This document shows positions 33,511-41,978 of a stretch of 56,918 nucleotides of DNA, piece by piece. The stretch covers positions 1,053,281 through 1,110,198 of the forward strand of contig BFEA01000076.1 of the NCBI GenBank assembly GCA_003427395.1. Reading direction: 5' to 3'. This DNA is from Chara braunii (Eukaryota; Streptophyta; Charophyceae; Charales; Characeae). The notes beneath the pieces are model-generated. The model did not search any database. It was given only the letters and a program-made list of their open reading frames with translations, and had not been told where the DNA came from. A program made the translations under genes and the position numbers. Position 1 is the stretch's first letter, and each line of letters opens with the position of its first letter.

Positions 33511-34740
33511 TTGCTAGCGGCCTTCTACACATCTGGGGAGGATGCGAATGTCGCAAGTCCTCGGTACACTTACGAGGACTATGTTGTCCACTTGGTCCCA
33601 CCGTTGGACCAACCGCTCCACGCGCAACAATTTACCGCATGCACGGTTTCATCACCATCGGCAACCGATTCGACAGCTTCGCCGCCATCTACCGCCCGGG
33701 ATTCAACGTCGTGGTCAAGACTTGAAGAGCTCGACCCGTTGAAATTTGCGGACTTCCAATGGATGCCCCTTCCTCGGTCCGGTCGATTGCCGAAACCGCA
33801 TTGCAACGTGCTCATGGCACAATTGCGGGATTACTTGCACACTGCAGTACCAACTCCGTTGATGGACGCCGGAGTAGAGGTTGTCGACCTTCACGCCTAC
33901 ATTGCGAAGATCGACCGTGAGTTCAAGACACAACGGTACGACGACATCGACGCACCATTGTTATATGTACGCATTCAGATCTGAGAAGCGACCTGCAGCG
34001 CTTTGATCGATTGCGGAGCATCTCGCAACTACATGAGCCAGGACTTTATGGTACGCGCCGGCCTTGGCCCACACGTCCGGAGGAAGTCCCAACCTACGCA
34101 AGTCACGTTGGCAGACGGTCACACGCACAAGTCAATAGACCGGTGCATCGATGACGTCCCCGTGTATTTTGCCCCGCATGCAAGCGAGGCGGTGTCCTTC
34201 GATATTTTGGACACCAAATTCGACATGATCTTGGGCATGTCATGCCTGCGAAGCGAGGATCACCCGGTGAACTTCTACCGCCGCACCGTTCACATTCGTG
34301 ATCCGAACGGAGTACTAGTCCCATGCACGGTGGCTTCTCCTCACCCTTCGATCAGCTGCCACGTGGTGTCCGCCGCAAGCATGCGAGCTTCCATCATCAG
34401 AGATGACATCGAGGAGATGGGGGTGTGTTTTCTCCACACCCTGCCGCCCCATGACGCTTCATCGACGGACTCATCTTCGGACCCACGCATCACTGAGCTT
34501 CTCGACGCCTACGGCGACGTGTTTGAAAGGCCGCACGGAGTAGTTCCGGATCGGCCCATCCGCCACGAGATCATCCTCGAGGACGAGGTTGTACCTCCGC
34601 GCGGTTGCATCTACCGAATGAGCGAGGAAGAATTAAGTGTGTTACGGGCACAACTCGACGACCTTCTGGACATAGGCTGGATTCGGCCTAGCTCATCGCC
34701 ATACGGTGCTCCTGTTCTCTTCGTCCGGAAGAAGAACCAA
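33511..34740 (+). pseudogene. Inner element pol, protease and start of RT
   Basis: One frame runs from 33511 to about 34740 with a single TGA at 33982-33984. The aspartic protease active site reads LIDCGASRNY (34000-34030), a DSGA variant with Cys, followed by ILGMSCL, the usual second protease block. The stretch then enters the RT N-terminus (GCIYRMSEEEL, IRPSSSPYGAPVLFV). A one-base change near 34735 moves RT into the next frame. Pol follows gag by about 50 bp, so it was originally expressed by frameshift or as one polyprotein; the present sequence no longer shows which. Confidence 0.85.
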
Positions 34741-35855
34741 GGATTTGCGGTTGTGCATCGATTATCGCAAGCTCAACGTGCAAACGATCAGAAACGCGCG
34801 CCCTCTTCCACGCATCGACGACCTTCTCGAACGGCTGGGCGGCGCCAAGTTCTTCTCCAAGCTCGACCTCAAGTCAAGATATCACCAACTCGAGATCCGG
34901 CAGGAGGACCGCTACAAGACCGCGTTTAAGACGCGATATGGGCATTTCGAATGGCTGGTTATGCCTTTTGGCCTTACGAATGCCCCGGCCACTTTCCAAG
35001 CGGCTATGACAACGGAGTTCCGACACATGCTGGATCGATTCGTACTTATCTACCTCGACGACATCCTAGTGTACAGCCGGAGTTTGGAGGAGCATGTGAA
35101 ACACCTGCGCACCGTTTTGGAGCGCCTACGACAAGCCAAGTACAAAGCCAACCGCGACAAATGCGAATTCGCGCGGCTGGAGCTGGAGTACATGGGACAT
35201 TATGTGACGCCGCAAGGCATCCGTCCGCTTGCGGACAAGAGCGAGGCCCTCCGCGTATGGCCCGAGCCTACCAACACCACGGACGTTCGTTCATTCCTGG
35301 GGTTGGCGGGCTACTATCGGCGATTCATCACCAGATACTCAAGGATTGCTGCACCTATGACGAGATTACAATCGCCAAAGGTGCCATTCGTATTCGATGA
35401 CGACGCACGCCGGCCATTCCAAGCACTTAAGACGGCCATGCTCATGGCACCCGTCCTTAGCATCTATGACCCCACCCTGCCTACGAGAGTGACAACTGAC
35501 GCTTCCGGATACGGCATTTGGGCAGTCTTGGAACAACACGACGGGGACGTCTGGCACCCTGTGCAGTATTTTAGCCATAAAGTACCTCCCATCGATTCGC
35601 TTGATGATGCAAGGAAGGAGCTGCTCGCGTTCGTGATGGCTCTCAAGCGATGGCGGCACTTCCTCCTAAAGGCGTAGGTTCACATGGGTCATGGACAACA
35701 ACCTATTGACCTACTACAAGACGCAGGATACAATGAGCAGCACGACCGGACGATGGATGTAATTCATCGACCAATTTGACTTCACACCGAAACATCTCCC
35801 CGCCCTCTCCAATCGCGCAGCAGATGCACTCTCGCGAAGACCCGATCTTTGCGCC
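34706..35855 (+). pseudogene. Inner element reverse transcriptase and RNase H
   Basis: The best-preserved piece of the element is open from 34706 to 35677. RT blocks appear in order: [37 protein letters not shown] and the catalytic YLDDILVYS (about 35050-35076). RNase H begins with TTDASGYGI (about 35492) and includes YFSHKVPP. At about 35674 the frame breaks, and the last RNase H block reads VMDNNLLTYY in the next frame, where TDNNPL is normal. A TAA at 35759-35761 interrupts the tether that follows. Confidence 0.9.
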
Positions 35856-37199
35856 ATGACACATCATGCCTTCGCATTCGACGAGGAACTTCAGCGACAC
35901 TTCATCCAGGGCTATGAGTCTTATCCAGACTTCGCATTCGACGAGGAACTTCAGCGACACTTCATCCAGGGCTATGAGTCTTATCCGGACTTCGCCACGT
36001 TGTATGCGCAGCTATCTTCGGATCACCCGCCGGGCAGCCACTATCGCATTGCCAACGGGTACTTGCTCCTCCACTTGAGAGGCAAGGACTTACTATGTGT
36101 CCCACGAGACCGTCCTCTTCGGACTCGCCTTCTCAGTGAGTATCATGATCCGCGACTCGCCGGCCATTTCGGAGTCCACCGCACCATTGCACGGCTTTGA
36201 CAACGATTCCGATTGCCCGGCCTCATTACCGATGTCACTCGATATTGCGACTCTTGCGAAGTTTGCCGACGAAGCAAGCCCCGCAATCGCAACCCCTACG
36301 GCGAGTTGCGCCCGATGCCTATCCCACGGGAACCCGCCCTCTCCATCGCCATGGATGTCACCGGACCATTTCCCGCGATCGCCTCGGGCACGACGGCATC
36401 CTCACAATTGTGGACCGTTTGAGTTTGAGTAAGTATGAGCGTTTTCTCCCTTGCAAGTACTACTCCACGGCTCCCGAGCTGGCACGCCTCTTGCACACCG
36501 GTTGGATTTGTGGCCACGATGTACCGGAAGACATAGTCAGCGACCGCGACACTCGCTTCATGTCGACATTTTGGACTGCTCTCATGCAGGAGTCCGGCAC
36601 GAAGATGAAACCAAGTTCGGCTCGACATCCACGGACGGGCGGGCAAACGGAGCAGGCACATCAAACCGCTCAAATGTCCATCCAGACCAAAAAGATTGGT
36701 TTAACCGCCTCTCCAACATCCGAGTTCGCCTACAACACTTCGGTTCACCCGACGATCGGCGTGACTCCATTCGAGTTGCACCACGGTGGACAGAAAGGCC
36801 GTATCTTCGCCGACCTTCTCCTCCCACGACCAGCCGACATCGACGCCGCTTGCTCTCCCGCTTCCGTTCGGAAGTACAGGGATTTGCTGGCTCAAGCCCG
36901 CGCGAACATGCAAAAGGCTCAAATCCGCATGCAGCAGCAAGCCACCAGGCGTCGCGTGCCATGTCCCATTCGCGTCGGTGATCTGGTTTGGGTCTCCGCG
37001 GAAGCGTTTGCACTGGAACAGGATGTTTCACGCAAACTGCTTCCCAAGTGGTTTGGACCATGGCCCGTAACATCAGTCGCAGGCGATGAGCCCAATGGCC
37101 CTTCATTTGTGATCAACATCCCTGCGCATCTGACGGTCCATCCAATCTTTCACGCCTCGAAGCTGGCAACATATACACCAGTCTTTCAAGGAGGGGGGG
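35856..37199 (+). pseudogene. Inner element integrase, broken
   Basis: The H2C2 zinc-binding domain shows GHFGVHRTIARL (about 36155-36198), a TGA at 36199 in place of an Arg codon, and YCDSCEVC just after. The catalytic core has Asp in AMDVTGPF (about 36350), Asp in SDRDTRFMS (about 36538) and Glu in GQTEQAH (about 36645), but in two frames, so the core is split near 36400. The C-terminal part (RVGDLVWVSAEAF, LLPKWFGPW, HPIFHASKL) is the usual gypsy GPY/F region. No chromodomain follows. A 60-bp duplication (35871-35990) precedes the domain. Confidence 0.88.
35871..35990. repeat. 60-bp in-frame tandem duplication in pol
   Basis: Positions 35871-35930 and 35931-35990 are identical except one base near the end (CCAGAC versus CCGGAC). 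The length keeps the frame and adds 20 residues between RNase H and integrase. Confidence 0.95.
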
Positions 37200-37200
37200 G
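37188..37200 (+). promoter_or_regulatory. Polypurine tract of the inner element
   Basis: AAGGAGGGGGGGG abuts the 3' LTR start at 37201. It is the expected primer site for plus-strand cDNA synthesis in LTR retrotransposons. Confidence 0.9.
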
Positions 37201-37895
37201 TGTGGCATACTGCGTAGCCACACGGACCTGCAGGGCCCGTCCCGCATTCCCAGCCTAAAAGCCTAGAAATAAGGGCTTACAGGCCCCTGTCGTTTCAACC
37301 TGAAAGAGTGAAAAACGAGGGTCTGCAGGCCCTATGTTGTTTCAGCCTAAAACAGGGCTTTTCAGCCCTGAGGCTTTTCAGCCTGAAACAAAGGGCCACT
37401 TTCGGGCCCTCATAAGATCGACCTATCCTAACACTCAGGCACAAAACCAGGGTTTCGGGAACAGGCTATCTTTAGCCTGTTCCCACGACAGCCTCAAGCA
37501 GGAGCGGCAGCGGCAGCCCCTGACTCCCTGCGGCATTGGCAAGAGCAGCCTCCTGGACTGCCTCGCCCTGCGGTCAGGAGGCAGGCCGAGAAGTACATAG
37601 GAATTCCCATGCACTTCACGGGTAGGTAGTTGAACAGAAGGCAGAGTAGTCTTCAGGATGTCGGCCGTGGCACTCAGGAGGAGCGTTGCTGGAGTAGCTT
37701 AGCGCTAGCAGTAGTCTTCAGCGCTGGGCGCTAGTAGCCATAGCAGTAGTCTTCAGCGCTGGGCACTAGTAGGTGGTAGTAGTAGAGTTGGGAGAGATGG
37801 CTGGCGGACGCCAGTGGGACTTACCTGTGGCGCCATAGCTCCAGCTCCATCTTCGAGGTACCTGCATCAAGGCGCCAACTTCACAGGTTAGAACC

Positions 37896-37897
37896 AG

Positions 37898-37956
<59 letters not shown>
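37896..37956. repeat. (GA)n microsatellite in the 3' LTR
   Basis: About 28-30 GA units against about 12 at the matching place of the 5' LTR (30371-30394), showing repeat-length change since insertion. Confidence 0.95.
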
Positions 37957-37962
<6 letters not shown>

Positions 37963-38555
37963 CTTCCTCTTCTTCTAAGTCCATCTCTTCTTCCCCTCTC
38001 ACCACCTGAGTTCTCAGTATCAGCAGACCACTACAGAGAGAGAGAATTGTGACTTGGGACTTTACGACGGTGGATCCAGACTCGACATTGGGATTCAGAC
38101 ATTTTGACGAAGGACTATCTGGGCCTGTGCCGAAGACTTATATTGACGACATTCCCATCTTCCCCTCTCCTTCGTCTTACCCCTCCTCTTCTTCGTTTGT
38201 GTATGGTTGGGGCTGGCGCATTCTTCCTGTGTGAGCGCGAGACCCCTTCACACCATGGAATGATGATGATGATGATGTATGTTATGGGCTGCATTGCAAT
38301 ATTGATTGTTCGGATCATTGGTATCTAAGTTTTCCGCTGCGCTATCTTGTACTTTGTTAGAGAGGTCGGTTCCAAGGTAAGCCATATGCCCCTAGTGTGA
38401 AGTTCGGTCGCACACTTTTATAACTATAGGTAACCTTACGACCGCCCTAAAAACAAGACAAAAGTTAGCCAGTTGACTATCGATTTGTTCAGTGGTTGTT
38501 TTTTGTTGTGCAATAGCAGAAAGCAAACTTGGATCAATTGATAGTTGCCTGAAAG

Positions 38556-38627
38556 GAGTATAGCAGGATTTGAACCTGCGACAGTTAGGTTAAAAGCCCA
38601 ATGCTCTACCACCTAAGCTATACACCC
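38556..38627 (-). tRNA. tRNA-Lys (UUU), mitochondrial type, within a nuclear insertion
   Basis: The minus strand folds as a full cloverleaf: acceptor GGGTGTA/TATACTC (two G-U pairs), D arm GCTTAGGTGGTAGAGC, anticodon loop CTTTTAA with anticodon TTT, and T arm GCAGG-TTCAAAT-CCTGC. No intron is present, unlike plastid trnK. The sequence is close to the plant mitochondrial trnK as I remember it. It is probably not expressed in the nucleus; internal A and B boxes are only partly matched. Confidence 0.88.
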
Positions 38628-38638
38628 AGAATCCAGAT

Positions 38639-38711
38639 AGGCTTAGTAGGATTTGAACCTACAATATCACCGTTATGAGCGGTGCGTTTGAACCAATTAA
38701 ACTATAAGCCC
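38639..38711 (-). tRNA. tRNA-Ile (CAU), mitochondrial type, within a nuclear insertion
   Basis: The minus strand folds with acceptor GGGCTTA/TAAGCCT, anticodon arm CACCG-CTCATAA-CGGTG with anticodon CAT, and T arm GTAGG-TTCAAAT-CCTAC. This is the organellar isoleucine tRNA whose C34 is modified to lysidine to read AUA, and the body matches the plant mitochondrial type rather than plastid trnI-CAU. It lies 11 bp from the tRNA-Lys, in the same orientation. An elongator tRNA-Met is the alternative reading, less likely by sequence. Confidence 0.82.
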
Positions 38712-38929
38712 AGGAACTTGCTTCAGAAACAACAAAATTGATATTTCTTGCAGTGCACTAGCCTTCCATAAAAAATATTCTTCTTGAATTTGGCTATGGC
38801 GAATAAAGAATCTTACATTCTTATTGAATATTTTGAGTGAACCATCTCCCAGAAAAGATCCTAAATAATTGTTTTACATTGATCCGACAAATATATTTTT
38901 TCTGGGCTGCACCTTTACAGTATGCAACA

Positions 38930-40565
38930 GCAGTACAATTATTCCAATGAAGGGATTGAAGAGACGGAGGAAGAACGGGACACGTTGATCGCAAAATTGG
39001 CATCCATTAACGATAAAAAGGAAAAAGAAGTGGAGGAAAAACGAACTGAATTGCACATCAAAATGTTAGCCGGAAAGCGACAAGAGCTGGAAAGAGAGGA
39101 AAAGAATGCAGGCAGAGGGTGAAAGGTTGCAAAGAGAATTACAGGCGCAGAAAGAAAAGCAAACAGCAACCGAAGAACAACTTGCCCTTGACAAGAACTG
39201 TTCTTCATACAAAGCAAGAGTTGGCAGCAATAAACAAGACCTTGCAGAAAGTTGAAGCCCATCAGTATGAATTTGAAGGAGTCCGAAATACCTTCCTGCA
39301 AAGATTTGCAGCAGAAGTTAACCAACAGGTACAAGCATATATTCTAAAATTAGATGAGCAGATCAGTAAAACTTTAACACCCGTTGTGATTGAGAAATTG
39401 GTAAGGAACGGCGGAGGAGATGGAGGAGATGGAAATGGTGGTGGAGACGGAGATAAGAAGAAGAAGGGTGTGCTGCAAGAAGATGCAGCGGAAGTCAAAA
39501 AAATAAAAGTAAAGGTGTCGTGGACATACACCAGCAAAAAGGAAGAAAGTGTTTTGCATTGGATTGCAGCGGTTGAGTCCTATGTCTACGGGCCGCGTAT
39601 TCCGTATTGAGACAGGGTTCTCATGGCTAGTTCGTGTATGGATGGAGATGCAACGAGTTTCGCAATCTCTCTACAGAAATAAGCTAATTGTCAATCTATG
39701 GTAGAGTATTCCCAACAAACTCTAAAAGATTTCTTTAAAGCAGTCTGGGAACGATTTGAGGATAAAAACTTACAAGGAGAACTGAAATGTTAATCTTGAA
39801 TATTGCAGATAGGAAATGGAAAAGTGTATCCGCACTTAAATCTACCATGGACGAACTTTTGCAATGTGTTGAACATGGACTCACCCACACGCAGATTCTT
39901 AACAACTTTGCTAGAGCACTACCGGACCCTCTTCGTACTCAACTATATCCCCGCACCATAGAAGAGGGGATGACTTATGAGAAGTTTAGCAAGATCGCAT
40001 TAGATCATGCCGGTTTCTTGGCGGAGGCATACTACCACTATTGGAAAGATCTGCAAGCCGGCAAGAAATGGCAAAACCGTACCATCTCATGAAATATTCT
40101 GGGAAGACAACCTTCTTCTGACCTTTGAAGGAGGTGTCGAAACTCTCTCTTACAATCAGATAGACTATGGTCTGGAGGGAGATGCACACAACGGATCGGT
40201 AGTTCAAGAGGTGAATTACGCGGTCGTTGCAGCCCGCGGGGGAGGGCCACAAGGTAGAGGTCGTGGCAGAGGAAGAGGAGGCCACGGTCGTGGAGGAAGA
40301 GGACCCGGCACCCAGAGGGGTGGTGGCAAAGGAAGTTACTACGTGGGAGGAAGGGGCAATGGTCCCTCGCAAGGTGGCCGAGGACCCAACTTCACATGGG
40401 GAAGAGAAAGAGGCACGTGGAACAGGAACTGGGATCGTTCGTATCCACCCCATCCAGGCCTGCCCGAAGGCAGACCTCGAAAAAAATTGGCAAGAAAGGA
40501 AAGTCGTCGATCAATGCCTCAAATGTGGTGACCCCAACCACATCGTTCCCTTCTACCCAGATTAA
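38930..40565 (+). pseudogene. Outer element gag, continuation after the inner element
   Basis: The frame entering at 38931 continues the one that left at 29897. It forms a long Glu/Lys coiled coil (38950-39250) with a frameshift near 39115 and another near 39185. Next comes a Gly/Asp-rich linker (GGGDGGDGNGGGDGD, about 39413-39453), the start of the capsid core (VSWTYTSKKEESVLHWI), a stop near 39608, and further capsid (39787-40092). An Arg/Gly-rich tail (40227-40400) leads to a zinc knuckle CLKCGDPNHIVPFY (about 40515-40556), whose fourth ligand is Tyr instead of Cys. The layout is gag of a plant-type gypsy element. Confidence 0.82.
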
Positions 40566-40660
40566 AAACAACCAAAAGGGAACAACCAGTAGGGGTTTCA
40601 ATTGCCTCTACAGGAACTTCGGATGCAAGCAGACTGACATCCTCCCATTCGAAGATTACA

Positions 40661-41107
40661 GTGGCAGAAACTGAAGAGAGAAACAATCCCCACCTAGTCA
40701 GCTGTACAGAGGTAGTTAGTGTATGTACCTCTCTAGGTGGATCCCTCGCAGGCATGGGTGATGAGTTGGCCACTCATCGCAAAGCCTGGGTCGAAATGAA
40801 AAAACAGAAAGGGCAGCTAATTATTGCAAAAATAGAAGTTAATAAAGTAAGAGTAGGTGGTATGATTGACAGTGGGTCAACACGCAGCTATATTAGTAAG
40901 AAAGGTTTGCAAAAGTTGCGTCTCGGGATAAAGGTAAAACAGTTGGAAGAGCCCGTAGTAAGTAAATTAACGAGCAGTAGTGAGATTGTATTGGATAGAT
41001 ATGTTGAAAGGATTCATACATACTTTCGGCTCGAGGCAGAGGGGAAGTTGGAACATGTTCTCCACTCTCTCTCTGACTCTCTTGGTGGAAGACAGTCTCC
41101 CTTTTGA
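40661..41107 (+). pseudogene. Outer element aspartic protease
   Basis: The open stretch contains GGMIDSGSTRSYIS (about 40857-40900), the retropepsin active-site loop. The frame stops at 41105, before the second conserved protease block (PFDILLGTYW), which is readable in the next frame. It lies between the zinc knuckle and RT, as usual. Confidence 0.78.
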
Positions 41108-41441
41108 CATTCTTTTAGGTACATATTGGGGAGAAGTTGAGGATGCGGATGTAAATTGAGGGACCACGAGTGTTGGCTCCCTAGTCCGCAAGGTGGAAAG
41201 AAGAAAATCGCCTATTTCATGATTCCGGTAAAAAAAACAACTTAGCTAATTGTTGCATGAGTGCCCCCGCGTTCGCCTGGCATGTAAAGAAGTAGAATCT
41301 ATATGATCAAGTATTTGTGGCATATGTGCGCCATGTCAAGGAAGGTGAAGATAAGGAAGAATCAAAGTCCCTAGGAGTTGAGAAATTCTGAAAAAATTCG
41401 CAGATGTGGCAGAGGCCCTAAGCGGTGTGGTGGAATGATCA

Positions 41442-41978
41442 ATGAAACATCGCATTGAAATTATTCCTGGAAGTCAGATTCCCAAGGGCCCGATTTACAG
41501 AATGTCACCCAAAAAATTGGATGAACTGCGAACCCAGCTCGATGAAATGCTGGAAAAGGGATGGATTAGGCCTAGTCCCTCACCCTATGATGCCCCAGTG
41601 CTATTCGTGCCAAAGAAAGATGGCGGGGTCCGCATGTGTATTGATTATAGAAAATTAAATGATATAACTATTAAAAATGTTGAGCCATTACCCAGGATCG
41701 AGGATTTGCTAGATCGACTTCAAGGTAGCAGGTACTTTACGAAAATTGACCTGAAGTCTGGCTACCATAAGATTGAGCTAGAACCAGAACACCAATATAA
41801 GACTGCCTTTCGTACGAGGTATGGGCACTATGAGTTCATTGTATTGCCCTTTGGTCTTATAATGCACCTACAACTTTTCAGCGGACGATGAATGAACTTC
41901 TTCGCGAATGGCTTGATAAATTCGTTGTTATATATTTAGATGATATTTTAATTTTTAGTAAGAGTCCAAGTCAACATT
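41442..41978 (+). pseudogene. Outer element reverse transcriptase, truncated
   Basis: Blocks appear in order: [41 protein letters not shown] and VLPFGL. A one-base loss near 41863 shifts the frame, and the catalytic YLDDILIFSKS (about 41933-41965) is in the next frame. At about 41978 all similarity to RT stops and sequence rich in TTGTTG/CTGGTTG begins. The thumb, RNase H and integrase are not found downstream in the window. Confidence 0.88.

Larger units (their letters stand above)
38373..38899. other. Mitochondrial DNA insertion (NUMT) in the 3' LTR
   Basis: At the place where the 5' LTR reads GGTTCTTGTTCTGG (about 30806-30819), the 3' LTR reads GGTTC, then about 527 unrelated bases, then TTCTGG. 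The insert carries two neighbouring tRNA genes of plant-mitochondrial type on the minus strand and no recognisable protein. The TTG between the breakpoints was lost, which fits end-joining of a DNA fragment rather than transposition. Because both LTRs are identical when an element lands, this insert came after the element. Confidence 0.85.
29899..38929 (+). mobile_element. Inner Ty3/gypsy retrotransposon, complete LTR-to-LTR but inactive
   Basis: Both LTRs start TGTGGCATACTG and end CAGTATGCAACA, which are inverted repeats with one mismatch. The flanks are CCAGT (29894-29898) and GCAGT (38930-38934), a 5-bp target duplication with one mismatch. Between the LTRs lie a primer-binding site, gag, protease, RT, RNase H, integrase and a polypurine tract in standard Ty3/gypsy order. 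A hand count gives about 14 substitutions in the first 360 aligned LTR bases, roughly 4%, so insertion was not recent. Stops and frameshifts occur in every domain. Confidence 0.93.
37201..38929 (+). repeat. 3' LTR of the inner element (1729 bp, enlarged)
   Basis: Same ends as the 5' LTR. It keeps about 235 bp (37560-37793) absent from the 5' copy, has a much longer GA array (about 37896-37956), and carries a foreign insertion (38373-38899). Without these differences it is colinear with the 5' LTR. Confidence 0.92.
28658..41978 (+). mobile_element. Outer Ty3/gypsy retrotransposon, interrupted and 3'-truncated
   Basis: The element runs from the primer-binding site at 28661 through a leader to a coiled-coil gag (29582-29898). 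It is split there by the inner element (29899-38929) and resumes at 38930 with the rest of gag, a zinc knuckle, protease and RT. It ends abruptly at about 41978, just after the RT catalytic motif. RNase H, integrase and the 3' LTR are absent from the window. Assigning the LTR end at 28657 to this element is an inference from position and strand. Frameshifts in gag and RT make it inactive. Confidence 0.75.

Noticed and set aside
38556-38711. Plastid origin of the tRNA pair
   Set aside because: Plastid tRNA-Lys(UUU) normally carries a large intron and plastid tRNA-Ile(CAU) has a different acceptor stem; both here fit the mitochondrial types.
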